18,483 nucleotides of DNA from the NCBI GenBank assembly GCA_050115555.1, contig JASFQI010000064.1:1-18483 (forward strand). The letters run 5' to 3'. The stretch is from JASFQI01 sp050115555. GTDB lineage: Bacteria > Desulfobacterota > DSM-4660 > Desulfatiglandales > HGW-15. This document shows, piece by piece, positions 6,517-13,592 of the stretch. The notes below the pieces were generated by a model. That model was given only the letters and a program-made list of their open reading frames with translations, was not told the DNA's origin and made no database searches. The position numbers and the translations under genes were made by a program. The first letter of the stretch is position 1. The number at the start of each line of letters is the position of its first letter.

Positions 6517-6915
6517 TCAGGACGAGGTTTCTTTGGACTCCAGCTCTTCGATCCGCCGCTGGATGGCATCGAGCTCCGAACGCATGGTGTCGGCTTCCTG
6601 CTTCAGATAGCTCGCCTCATCCGCAGGGTTCGCTGCGCCGTACCCGCCATAGGGATCGGCGCCATAGGGATCGTACGCGGGACCCCACGCAGGCCCCACT
6701 GCGGGGCCCATTGCGGGACCATAGCCGCCACGCCCCCGTCCGAAACCGAATCCTCCGCCTCTCCGGAAACCCCGGCCCCAGCCGCCTCCGCGGCCGAATC
6801 CAGCACCCCGGCCCCAGGCGGAGCCAGCAACGCCTCTTCCAGGATTGCAGTACCCGCGACCCCAACCGGTCATCGGGCCGTATCCTGCAGGTCCTCTTCC
6901 GTCAAATCCAGGCAT
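6517..6915 (-). CDS. DUF5320-family Gly/Arg-rich protein
   Basis: A 132-residue protein. The start is the ATG at 6915, eight bases after a GGAGG site; a GTG nine bases upstream is too close to that site. It opens MPGFDGRGPAGYGPMTGWG with GRGYCNPGRG next, the typical DUF5320 beginning, then a long low-complexity stretch of Gly, Arg, Phe, Trp and Pro repeats (residues about 20-85), and ends in a heptad-like helix from YLKQEADTMR to IEELESK that should form a coiled coil. The single Cys is in the GYCNP segment. The family function is unknown; such genes are often found in anaerobes with DUF134 regulators and small NifX/NifB-like proteins. Here it follows the DUF134 gene by 15 bp and is followed by a terminator. 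Confidence 0.85.
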   Translation of the reverse strand: MPGFDGRGPAGYGPMTGWGRGYCNPGRGVAGSAWGRGAGFGRGGGWGRGFRRGGGFGFGRGRGGYGPAMGPAVGPAWGPAYDPYGADPYGGYGAANPADEASYLKQEADTMRSELDAIQRRIEELESKETSS

Positions 6916-6930
6916 CTTGTACACCTCCTT

Positions 6931-7272
6931 TCAAAAAGGTCCGCCCCTTCCGCGGCGGCGCCTTCGTCTTCCGCCCCTCGGCGGCAGGGAGTAGTGCCCC
7001 CCCTCGATGCGAAGGGCCTTTCCCCCCACCAGGGCGTCTGCCACAATGGCCCGGGCCTCGGCCAGGATCCTGCCGAAGGTCTGTCGAGAGACGTTCATGA
7101 CCCCGGCGGCCGTGGCCTGATCCAGGCCCTGGTAGTCGCTCAGGCGAATGGCCTCCAACCCCTCGATGGAAAGTACGACTTGCTCTCGTCCCCAGGGAGG
7201 CCATGGGTTCGGCTCAAACACATTCGCTACAGGGTGTCCCTGAACGTATCTGGGGATTCGAGGTCTCGGCAT
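6931..7272 (-). CDS. DUF134-family helix-turn-helix DNA-binding protein
   Basis: A 113-residue probable transcription regulator. The ATG at 7272 has an AGGAGGAG ribosome site; the longer reading to 7347 would run through the promoter and is rejected. It starts MPRPRIPRYVQGHP, the DUF134 signature, and residues about 30-75 contain LSIEGLEAIRLSDYQGLDQ then AAGVMNVSRQTFGRIL, a sigma-region-4-like helix-turn-helix. The tail is extremely basic (a run of arginines and glycines), suggesting extra nucleic-acid contact. The usual Cys-rich C-terminal segment seen in some relatives is missing. It is the first gene of a two-gene unit with DUF5320 and lies behind a promoter with a 15-bp palindrome, which is a natural candidate for autoregulation. 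Confidence 0.88.
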   Translation of the reverse strand: MPRPRIPRYVQGHPVANVFEPNPWPPWGREQVVLSIEGLEAIRLSDYQGLDQATAAGVMNVSRQTFGRILAEARAIVADALVGGKALRIEGGHYSLPPRGGRRRRRRGRGGPF

Positions 7273-7303
7273 GTCGCTCCTCCTGTTTTGAGCGATTGCC
7301 CAT

Positions 7304-7331
7304 AATATAAACCCCTGACTCAAAGAGTCAA
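7304..7331 (-). promoter_or_regulatory. Sigma-70 promoter of the DUF134-DUF5320 unit
   Basis: On the minus strand TTGACT (7331-7326) and TATATT (7309-7304) are separated by 16 bases; each box differs from the consensus at one position. An alternative -10, TATTAT (7307-7302), would give an 18-base spacer. The start codon is about 30 bases downstream. Confidence 0.75.
7316..7330. promoter_or_regulatory. Palindromic operator candidate over the -35 region
   Basis: TGACTCAAAGAGTCA is a perfect dyad (odd centre) that covers most of the -35 box and half of the spacer of the DUF134 promoter. With one mismatched pair it extends to CCC/GGG on both sides (7312-7334). Position and symmetry fit binding of a dimeric regulator, most simply the DUF134 protein itself. 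Confidence 0.55.
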
Positions 7332-7401
7332 GGGCTTTTTTGGGCATATGCTCATTATTTTTTGTCGCCCGGCTGGCGCCTGCTTCATCGGGCGAGTCGA
7401 A

Positions 7402-8616
7402 TCAGGCCCTGCCCCCAGTCGTTTTCCGCTCCCGCTCGAACATGCGGCCCCGATCCAGGGGGCGCACCTGCTCCACGATCCACTCGCGGACCTCGGCCCC
7501 GGCCGGAAGGGACTGCTTGTAGCACATGAAATCCAGGGAAACGCCCAGGGCGTCGGCCGCACGAAGGGCCAGGGCCGGCCAGATCTCCCCGATGTCCCCG
7601 ATCACGGGGAGGCTTCCGGGAAGCCGGGCAAACCCGGACATCTCCATACGAAACGGGATCTCCAGGGACTTGGTCTTGGGAAGGCCGAGGTGAACCGCAT
7701 CGGAAACCGAGCGGTCCTCCCGCTCACGCTGCCATGCGTGCTCCAGGTTGGGGTCCAGGTCGATGCGGATGATGGTCTTTTGGGCGAGGGAGTAGGTCCA
7801 GCCCCCTTCCCAGTCGGCCCAGATCCCGTGGCCCGTGCACGTCTCGAACGGACCGTCGTGGATCTCCTGGGACAAGGCCAGGGCGGACTCCACGATCACG
7901 TCGGCCCCGGCCAGGAGCTCGGCAATGCGGCCGCACCGCTCGGACAGGGACATGGAGTCCCCGACCGCAAGCCCCACCTCGCCTCCGCCTACGAGCTGCG
8001 GCACGGTCACCAGCACGGGCAGGTCGCGGGCGGCACCGGCGCCGAGCATGGTCATGGGGTCGGCTCCCCACCCCGCCACCCGCTCGAAGGGCAGCCCTCG
8101 CCTCTTGGCAACCGAGAGCGCGTCCTTGGCCACCCTCTCGGTACGCCACCCCGTGGGATAGGCCATGTTCCCGGCGGCCTTGATGATCGTGGGGCCTTGG
8201 GCCTCTCTCATCCGGTGGTAGAGATCCAGGTCCACGGGCATCTCTGCAGACAGCGCGGTGAGCTCCTCGTCGGAGAGCAGGCTCACCTCGAACACCCCGT
8301 CCAGCGGAAGCTTCTCTTTGGCGAGCCCCAGGGACTCCCCGTCAATGCGCTTCACCTTCTCCAGGGTGCCGCCCATCTCGTGGTTCACCACGGCCGAGCT
8401 GGTGGAAACGCCGTCCACGATCCCTTTGTGCATCAGCTCGGCCAGCAGGGTGGTGACGCCCTCGTGGAGGTTCGGCCCGCTCCCCACCACGGCCACGACC
8501 TTGCCCCCCTTTTCCTTGGCACGCACGATCGCATCCGCAGCCGAGGCCACCCGCTCTCGAGTGACTTCGGAAAACCCCTCTTCCATGTGTTGGATGACAT
8601 TGCGGTCTATGGCCAT
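7402..8616 (-). CDS. Uncharacterised 404-residue protein with Gly-rich nucleotide-binding-like segment
   Basis: I do not recognise this gene firmly. The ATG at 8616 (MAIDRNVIQHMEEGF) is the first sensible start; its ribosome site is weak (GGATAA). Residues 38-53 read GGKVVAVVGSGPNLHE, a Rossmann-like strand and loop, followed at 71-83 by STSSAVVNHEMGG. Later blocks are IIKAAGNMAYPTG, ERVAGWGADPMTMLGAGAARDLPVLVTVPQLVGGGEVG and TCTGHGIWADWEGGW. This order resembles the deoxyhypusine-synthase-like NAD-binding domain at the C-terminus of archaeal ornithine cyclodeaminase/LOR-SDH proteins, where a GGPVVVH-like loop is followed by a GNALAVHD-like loop. That is an inference by eye. There is no signal peptide or membrane segment. 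It lies 110 bp downstream of waaA on the same strand, and may or may not share its transcript. Confidence 0.7.
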   Translation of the reverse strand: MAIDRNVIQHMEEGFSEVTRERVASAADAIVRAKEKGGKVVAVVGSGPNLHEGVTTLLAELMHKGIVDGVSTSSAVVNHEMGGTLEKVKRIDGESLGLAKEKLPLDGVFEVSLLSDEELTALSAEMPVDLDLYHRMREAQGPTIIKAAGNMAYPTGWRTERVAKDALSVAKRRGLPFERVAGWGADPMTMLGAGAARDLPVLVTVPQLVGGGEVGLAVGDSMSLSERCGRIAELLAGADVIVESALALSQEIHDGPFETCTGHGIWADWEGGWTYSLAQKTIIRIDLDPNLEHAWQREREDRSVSDAVHLGLPKTKSLEIPFRMEMSGFARLPGSLPVIGDIGEIWPALALRAADALGVSLDFMCYKQSLPAGAEVREWIVEQVRPLDRGRMFERERKTTGGRA

Positions 8617-8726
8617 GGTTATCCAACCCGACCCTTTCCGCGCATTTTGCGCTGATTCGCGTTCTCTTATCCTCGCGCAGCCCGAGAAAATACCGGCCCT
8701 GCGCACGGGCCTCCGGTCTCCGCATC

Positions 8727-10037
8727 CTATCGTGTCGAGGATGTGAGCAGATCGACGATCACCCGGGCATGACGCTCGGCAGCGTCCCGGTTGCCGAGCA
8801 CCGCGCGCCGGGCGCGCTCCCCCTGATCCCGGCGCTTCGCCGGGTCGCCTAGGAGCTGCATGGTCCTCTCCGCCAGCATGTCCGGCCCGTGAATGAGCCC
8901 GTCCGCGCCTTCCTTTTCCAGGAATGCCTTTGCATCCAGGAAGTCCTCCATGGAGGGCCCGTAGAGCACGGGTTTGCCCCAGGCCGCGGGCTCCAGGGGG
9001 TTCTGCCCGCCCAGGGGCACCAGGCTCGCCCCGCAGAAGACCAGCGTGGCCACGCTGTACAGGTTGAAGAGCTCGCCAAACGTGTCCAGGATCACCACGG
9101 GCGCGGTCCGTTCCTCCCCGTTCTCGTCGAGCCGGGTCCTGAGCTGACACCCAAGCCCGCGCCGCTCCACCTCCCTGGCCACGTCGGCCGCGCGTTCAAT
9201 GTGGCGGGGGGCCATCACGAGGATCGTGTTGGGGAACGCCTTGCGGATCCGCTCAAAGGCGTCCAGGATCTGGGGCTCCTCTCCTCCCCGGGTGCTTCCG
9301 CACACAAAGACCGCTTCGTCCTCCCCGAGGTTCAGGACCCGGCGCATCTCCGGTTCCGCCCTGTCGTTCACCTGTTGTGCAAGCCCGTCGTACTTGGCAT
9401 TGCCGTTGATCCGGACCCGTCCCTTTTTCGCGCCCATGGAGCGGATTCGATACGCGTCGTCCTCCATGATCATGCTGAAGGCGTCGATCCTGGCGAGCAC
9501 GTGCCTGAAGAAAAACCTGAGCCTGCGGTACCCCTCGAAGGAGCGTACGGAGATACGGCCGTTCACCAGGGCCGTGCGAATCCCCTGTGCATGGGCCTCG
9601 GCGATCCAGGCCGGCCAGATCTCGGTCTCCAGGAACACCAGGGCCTGGGGCCGGACCCGCTTCAGGGCCTTTCGAACGGAGAACACCGTGTCGATGGGGG
9701 CGTAGACCACCGGGGTCTCGGGCCCGAAGGCCTCTTGAGCCTGGTCAAAGCCGTGATCCGTGGTGGTGGAGACCAGGATGGAACCATGCGGCAGGAGCTT
9801 CCGAAGGGAGGACACGATGGCTTCGGCCACGCGTATCTCACCCAGGGATACCGCGTGCACCCAGAGCCGCGGAGGGCGCGACAGACGCTCCAGGGCCTCA
9901 GGGGGAACGAACCCCAACCGCTCGCTCAGTCCCCTTTGATAGCGGCCGCTCAGCCGCGAGTACGTCCAGAAGGCGGGAAAACCCGCGGCAAAAACCGCAG
10001 TGGTTGCGGCGTTGTATGTGGCATCGAGAGGGTTCAT
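8727..10037 (-). CDS. waaA: 3-deoxy-D-manno-octulosonic acid (KDO) transferase
   Basis: A GT-B fold glycosyltransferase (GT30) of 436 residues that moves KDO from CMP-KDO to lipid A precursor at the inner face of the inner membrane; essential for LPS in most Gram-negatives. I start it at the ATG at 10037, so that MNPLDATYNAATTAVFAAGF gives the single N-terminal membrane anchor; in-frame starts upstream to 10079 are possible and none has a strong ribosome site. Family motifs: LWVHAVSLGEIRVA with Glu67 in the place of the catalytic base, LVFLETEIWP at 133-142, KGRVRINGNAKYD, FVCGSTRGGEE, and the donor-binding GGQNPLEPAAWGKPVLYGP near the C-terminus. Length matches the family. The neighbours are not LPS genes. 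Confidence 0.95.
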   Translation of the reverse strand: MNPLDATYNAATTAVFAAGFPAFWTYSRLSGRYQRGLSERLGFVPPEALERLSRPPRLWVHAVSLGEIRVAEAIVSSLRKLLPHGSILVSTTTDHGFDQAQEAFGPETPVVYAPIDTVFSVRKALKRVRPQALVFLETEIWPAWIAEAHAQGIRTALVNGRISVRSFEGYRRLRFFFRHVLARIDAFSMIMEDDAYRIRSMGAKKGRVRINGNAKYDGLAQQVNDRAEPEMRRVLNLGEDEAVFVCGSTRGGEEPQILDAFERIRKAFPNTILVMAPRHIERAADVAREVERRGLGCQLRTRLDENGEERTAPVVILDTFGELFNLYSVATLVFCGASLVPLGGQNPLEPAAWGKPVLYGPSMEDFLDAKAFLEKEGADGLIHGPDMLAERTMQLLGDPAKRRDQGERARRAVLGNRDAAERHARVIVDLLTSSTR

Positions 10038-10145
10038 GACGTCAGGGGCCTCATCGGGCATTTGTACACGGAATCGCAAGGGGTGTCAAAACCCTTGCCG
10101 GCGTTGGAAAAGGACCCTTCCCGGTGAACGTGAGGCGAATGGGGC

Positions 10146-10175
10146 TTGATTCGGCCGCCCCGTTCGGAGTAGATT
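10146..10175 (+). promoter_or_regulatory. Candidate promoter of the IMP cyclohydrolase gene
   Basis: TTGATT (10146-10151) and TAGATT (10170-10175) are 18 bases apart, each matching the consensus in four of six bases. A start near 10182 would leave a leader of about 40 bases before the ATG. The region also holds the start of waaA in the other direction. Confidence 0.45.
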
Positions 10176-10220
10176 GGTGCATTCAACACCCCTGGCACGT
10201 CGTTTAAAGGAGGAGATCCC

Positions 10221-10817
10221 ATGAAAAAAATCGAAAGAGCCATCATCAGTGTCACCGACAAGTCAGGGGTCGTGGAGTTCGCCAAATCCCTGGCCTCGTT
10301 CGACGTGGCCATCCTCTCGACCGGAGGCACCGCCCGGGCCATGCGCGAGGGAGGGGTTCAGGTGACGGACATCTCCGAATACACGGGATTTCCCGAGATG
10401 CTGGACGGGCGGGTGAAGACCCTTCACCCCAAGGTTCACGGGGGCCTCCTCGGCATGAGGGACAACCCGGAGCACGTGCGCACCATGGAGGCCCATGGGG
10501 TCCTGCCCATTGACATGATCGTGGTCAATCTCTACGCGTTCGAAAAAACCGTGGCCAGGGAGGGCGTATCCCTGGAGGAAGCGATCGAGAATATCGACAT
10601 CGGCGGGCCTTCCATGCTTCGGTCGTCGGCCAAGAATTTTCGGGACGTCACCGTGGTCGTGGATCCGGCCGATTACAAGCTGGTCCTGGATGAAATGGCC
10701 GCGAATCAAGGCGCTACGACCCTGGAGACCCGGTTCCGACTGGCCCGAAAGGTCTTTCAGCTCACGAGCGCCTACGACGGGGCGATCAGCCGATACCTGG
10801 AGTCCGTATCGCTTTAG
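10221..10817 (+). CDS. purH: Stand-alone IMP cyclohydrolase (PurH N-terminal domain)
   Basis: A 198-residue protein matching only the MGS-like IMP cyclohydrolase part of PurH, which closes FAICAR to IMP in the last step of purine synthesis. Motifs: SVTDKSG at 10-16, STGGTA at 33-38, TGFPEMLDGRVKTLHPKVHGGLL at 55-77, VVNLYAFEKT, and IDIGGPSMLRSSAKN. Bifunctional PurH has over 500 residues, with the AICAR formyltransferase domain following; here a stop comes directly after the first domain at ESVSL, and no formyltransferase sequence follows. The end looks natural rather than broken. A very good AAAGGAGGAG ribosome site precedes the ATG. The formyltransferase step must be coded elsewhere (separate PurH-C-like or PurP protein). 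Its stop overlaps by four bp the stop of the small gene on the other strand. Confidence 0.93.
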   Translation: MKKIERAIISVTDKSGVVEFAKSLASFDVAILSTGGTARAMREGGVQVTDISEYTGFPEMLDGRVKTLHPKVHGGLLGMRDNPEHVRTMEAHGVLPIDMIVVNLYAFEKTVAREGVSLEEAIENIDIGGPSMLRSSAKNFRDVTVVVDPADYKLVLDEMAANQGATTLETRFRLARKVFQLTSAYDGAISRYLESVSL

Positions 10818-10987
10818 TCCTTCTTTGAATCCCGCTTCTCCTTGTCCGGGCAGGGCGCGTTCTTGGGTACGACGCGTCCTTTTTTCTCGCAGTAAAGCGC
10901 CTGAAAGGTGCGACAGCTGCCGGACCCGTCCAGGGCTTGGGAATCCGGCCACCTCGCGTACCGGCACGTCAAGTCGCAGAACTCCAT
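10814..10987 (-). CDS. Small Cys-rich protein, 57 residues
   Basis: A short gene read directly from the minus strand: ATG at 10987 with GGAGGGGGAG just upstream and TAA at 10816-10814. The product starts MEFCDLTCRYARWPD, continues GSGSCRTFQALYCEKKGR and ends in a Lys/Asp-rich tail after NAPCPDK. Its five cysteines (4, 8, 25, 33, 46) are spaced like a small metal-binding or redox fold, and the Cys-x3-Cys pair at the N-terminus followed by SCRTFxALYC feels like a conserved small anaerobe protein family, though I cannot name it. It starts 24 bp after the beta-CASP nuclease gene, so it probably shares that operon. It meets purH tail to tail with a four-bp overlap of stop codons. Confidence 0.75.
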   Translation of the reverse strand: MEFCDLTCRYARWPDSQALDGSGSCRTFQALYCEKKGRVVPKNAPCPDKEKRDSKKD

Positions 10988-11011
10988 CTCCCCCTCCGCG
11001 GGTGTTGACCG

Positions 11012-12619
11012 TTACTCGGCCAGGGCGGCCTGGAGCTCCTCCTGGATGTAGTTCACCGCATCCACATCCCTCTCGCTGATCTCTTCCTCGGACTTCATTG
11101 CAATGCGCCGGCGCAGTGCTTCCAGCTCGCTTTCCAATGCATCGATGGAGCGGGACAGCTCCTGGGACAGGTCCGGCCCCGCCTCCTCGGCCCCAGGTTC
11201 CTCGGTGAGCACCTCCCTGGCCTTCATGATCAGCCGTTCCTTCCACTTGGGCACGTGGGCCTCCAGACCGAGATCGGCCTTCAGCTTTTCGGCCAGGGCC
11301 TGGCTGGCCGTGGTCTCTCCGTGGACCACGAAGACACGCGGTTTGGACTCGGCAAAATGCGAGGCCCAGGTCATGAGGTCGGCCTGGTCCGCGTGGGCCG
11401 AGAACCCGCCGATCGTGAACACCCGCGCTCGGACGGCCACGTTCTCCCGGAAGATCTTGACGCTCTTCTCGCCGTCCACGATCCGCCGGCCCGTGGTCCC
11501 CTGGGCCTGAAACCCTACGATAACGAGGCTCGCCCCGGGGCGCCACAGGTTGTGCTTGAGATGGTGCTTGATGCGGCCCGCCGTGCACATGCCGTTTCCC
11601 GCGATCACGATGGCCGGTCCCCTCTGCTCGTTGATCTTGATGGATTCGCGCGTGTTCGGGGTGAAGGTCAGGTTGGGAAGATCGAACGGGTCAAACCCCT
11701 GATCCACAATGGCCTGGGCCTCCTCGTCGTAGTACTTCTTGTTCTTCCGGAAGATCTTCGTGGCCTTGATTGCCAGGGGGCTGTCCAGGTAGATGGGCAT
11801 GTCCGGCAGGAGCCCGTCCCGGTAGAACTCAGCAAGGATGTAGATGATCTCCTGGGTGCGTTCCACGGCAAAGGCCGGGATCATGACCTTCTCCCCGTTT
11901 CCATGGGCGTACTGGATGGCCTCGAGGAGCTCCTTCTTGCTGTCGTCAAACGTCCGGTGAAGGCGGTTGCCGTACGTGGACTCGATGAAAAGATAATCCG
12001 CGGCAAAGATCTCGTGGGGATCCCGCACGATGAGCTGGTCCTTCTTTCCCAGGTCGCCCGAGAAGACGACCTTCACCTCTTCGCCCTCCTCCTCCACCCA
12101 GAGCTCGAGAATGGAAGAGCCCAGAATGTGCCCGGCATTCCGAAGACGGGCCTTCACACCCGTCTCCACCTCGACGATCTGGTCCCGCTCCACCGGGGAG
12201 AAGAAGGTCAAGCTCCTCTCGGCGTCTTCGGTGGTGTACAGGGGCTCGATCTCCTTCCGGTTTTGTCTCTTGTTCTTTCGCGTCTGCCACTCGGCATCCA
12301 TCTCCTGAATGTGGGCCGAGTCCAGGAGCATGATGCGACAGAGCTCGGCCGTGGGCGGGGACGTGATGATCTGCCCCTGGAACCCGTCCTTGACCAGCCT
12401 GGGAATGCGTCCGCTGTGGTCGATGTGGGCATGGGTCAGAAACAGGGTGTTGATCTCCTCCGGTTTGAACCCCCAGTCGGACCAGTTGCGGCTCTCCATG
12501 TGCCGCCCGCCCTGGAACATGCCGCAGTCCACCAGCACCTTTTTGCCCTGGGGGCTCTCCACCAGGTAACTGGACCCTGTCACGGATCCTGCCCCACCCA
12601 GACAGGTCACTCGAATCAT
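11012..12619 (-). CDS. Metallo-beta-lactamase/beta-CASP family RNA-processing nuclease
   Basis: A 535-residue cytosolic protein of the CPSF73/Ysh1-like beta-CASP group, zinc-dependent RNA endo/exonucleases. The start is the ATG at 12619 after a GGAGGAAGAGG site; then MIRVTCLGGAGSVTGSSYLV matches the usual N-terminus, while the longer reading adds a non-conserved charged stretch. Metal motifs: HAHIDH at 63-68, NAGHILGSS, FSGDLGK; beta-CASP part: ESTYGNR, VIAGNGMCTAGRIKHHL, and the final FSAHADQADL. The last 75 or so residues (after KAREVL) are an acidic, coiled-coil-like tail absent from the core fold. There is no KH domain. It is third in a minus-strand row after the Mth938-like and cupin genes, and before the Cys-rich small gene. 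Confidence 0.92.
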   Translation of the reverse strand: MIRVTCLGGAGSVTGSSYLVESPQGKKVLVDCGMFQGGRHMESRNWSDWGFKPEEINTLFLTHAHIDHSGRIPRLVKDGFQGQIITSPPTAELCRIMLLDSAHIQEMDAEWQTRKNKRQNRKEIEPLYTTEDAERSLTFFSPVERDQIVEVETGVKARLRNAGHILGSSILELWVEEEGEEVKVVFSGDLGKKDQLIVRDPHEIFAADYLFIESTYGNRLHRTFDDSKKELLEAIQYAHGNGEKVMIPAFAVERTQEIIYILAEFYRDGLLPDMPIYLDSPLAIKATKIFRKNKKYYDEEAQAIVDQGFDPFDLPNLTFTPNTRESIKINEQRGPAIVIAGNGMCTAGRIKHHLKHNLWRPGASLVIVGFQAQGTTGRRIVDGEKSVKIFRENVAVRARVFTIGGFSAHADQADLMTWASHFAESKPRVFVVHGETTASQALAEKLKADLGLEAHVPKWKERLIMKAREVLTEEPGAEEAGPDLSQELSRSIDALESELEALRRRIAMKSEEEISERDVDAVNYIQEELQAALAE

Positions 12620-12679
12620 CCTCTTCCTCCTTTTCTCGGGTTCGATGGGTGCATCTTCCTTCACCCATCGCGTTTCATC

Positions 12680-12952
12680 CTACTTGAAGTTGTAGTGCTT
12701 CCTCACCGGCTCCTTCACATCCCAGATGCAGGAAAGCCCCTTGGGAAAGGTCACGAAGTCGCCCCGGCCGAACTCCACCGTCTCCCCGTCCTCGGTCTCC
12801 ACGACCACGCGGCCCTCCAGGAGATAGCATTCCTCGGTGTCGCTGTAGGACCAGTCGAAACGGGAGGTCTCCTTTTCCCACGTCGGCCATGTTCGCACAC
12901 CCCGCTTTTCGAGCTCCTCTTCGGTGGGCTTTCGAACTTCGATCTTGCTCAT
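12680..12952 (-). CDS. Small single-domain cupin
   Basis: A 90-residue cupin of the short type (DUF861/EutQ-like). The core reads SDTEECYLLEGRVVVETEDG then VEFGRGDFVTFPKGLSCIWDV, i.e. both cupin motifs, though with Glu/Tyr and Cys in positions where many members carry the metal-binding His residues; only one His (in KHYNF) is near the end. The start has a GGAGGGAGG site. Such proteins bind small ligands or serve as isomerase-like enzymes; the substrate is unknown. It lies 42 bp after the Mth938-like gene and 60 bp before the nuclease gene. Confidence 0.88.
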   Translation of the reverse strand: MSKIEVRKPTEEELEKRGVRTWPTWEKETSRFDWSYSDTEECYLLEGRVVVETEDGETVEFGRGDFVTFPKGLSCIWDVKEPVRKHYNFK

Positions 12953-12994
12953 GCCTCCCTCCTTTCTTCAACGCCAAGAGGGCGTAGAGCCCCT

Positions 12995-13339
12995 TCAACA
13001 GGTGAGGTGAAAACAGGCACCCACGCGCCTTTCAGGGGCCAGCTCGTTGAAAATCTCCATGGCCCTTTGGTTCGGCGCGATCAAGAGCCGAATGCCCTTT
13101 TCGCCCAACCGGTCCTCAAGATCCGGTTCCGGCTTCACGAGCCCGTGAATGCCGGAGCCCGCCACGATGATCTCCGGACACGCGAGCACGAGCCCGCGAA
13201 TATCCTCCATGGACAGCCTGTGACCGCGCTTTCGGCGCCATCCCTCCTCCACCCGACCGTCCGGGTAGATGATGAGATCCGATCCATAGAGATGACCATC
13301 CACCTCCAGGGACCCGAAAGCGACCCGATCGATCTGCAT
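12995..13339 (-). CDS. Mth938-like (DUF498) domain protein
   Basis: A 114-residue protein wholly made of the Mth938/DUF498 fold. The start at the ATG at 13339 gives MQIDRVAFGSLEVDG, the normal beginning; the longer reading to 13462 adds unrelated low-quality sequence. Landmarks: GSDLIIYPDGRVEEGWRRKRGHRLS, then ACPEIIVAGSGIHGLVKP and the end block IAPNQRAMEIFNELAPERRVGACFHLTC. Function in bacteria is not settled (the eukaryotic relatives include AAMDC and a complex I assembly factor, NDUFAF3). It is the first gene of the four-gene minus-strand row and is divergent from the antiporter gene. Confidence 0.88.
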   Translation of the reverse strand: MQIDRVAFGSLEVDGHLYGSDLIIYPDGRVEEGWRRKRGHRLSMEDIRGLVLACPEIIVAGSGIHGLVKPEPDLEDRLGEKGIRLLIAPNQRAMEIFNELAPERRVGACFHLTC

Positions 13340-13506
13340 GGCCTGACCCTTCCGTGCCGTGCCGGCGGGGTGAGCTGCCCCACCCGAATCCGTTCCCAGG
13401 CATTGCCCGGTTTTCGTGTGCCGAACGCCACGCACCCTAGCACAAATCGAGAACAAAAGCACGGAGGCGTGAATTCAGGGAACAGGGCCCGAATCGCCAT
13501 TGATCC

Positions 13507-13535
13507 TTGATCCCTTGCGAGATTACATGTAGAAG
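13507..13535 (+). promoter_or_regulatory. Weak candidate promoter of the antiporter gene
   Basis: TTGATC (13507-13512), 17 bases, TAGAAG (13530-13535). An overlapping copy of TTGATC lies seven bases upstream. Poor -10 match, so tentative. Confidence 0.25.
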
Positions 13536-13592
13536 TCTGGGTGAACCGGAAGCGTTTGAAACCGCCCTTGATCCATCGATAGAAGGCAGCCG

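Noticed and set aside
6640..6870. Repetitive G/C-rich segment resembling a tandem repeat or CRISPR
   Set aside because: It is the coding sequence of the Gly/Arg-rich part of the DUF5320 protein; unit lengths vary and there are no spacers.
7365..7395. Hairpin TCGCCCG/CGGGCGA as terminator of the 404-residue gene
   Set aside because: No T run follows on the minus strand; the T-rich stretch lies on the opposite strand.
7348..8655. Long plus-strand frame opposite the 404-residue gene
   Set aside because: Same GC-driven antisense pattern; no ribosome site, no domain, and the minus-strand frame has ordered conserved-looking blocks.
8889..10127. Long plus-strand frame opposite waaA
   Set aside because: Antisense shadow of a clear glycosyltransferase gene.
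11255..13510. Very long plus-strand open frame (over 700 codons) opposite the nuclease, cupin and Mth938-like genes
   Set aside because: Composition-driven antisense frame over three genes with clear domains; its translation is rich in Gly, His, Arg, Leu and Val with no motif, and it crosses gene borders.
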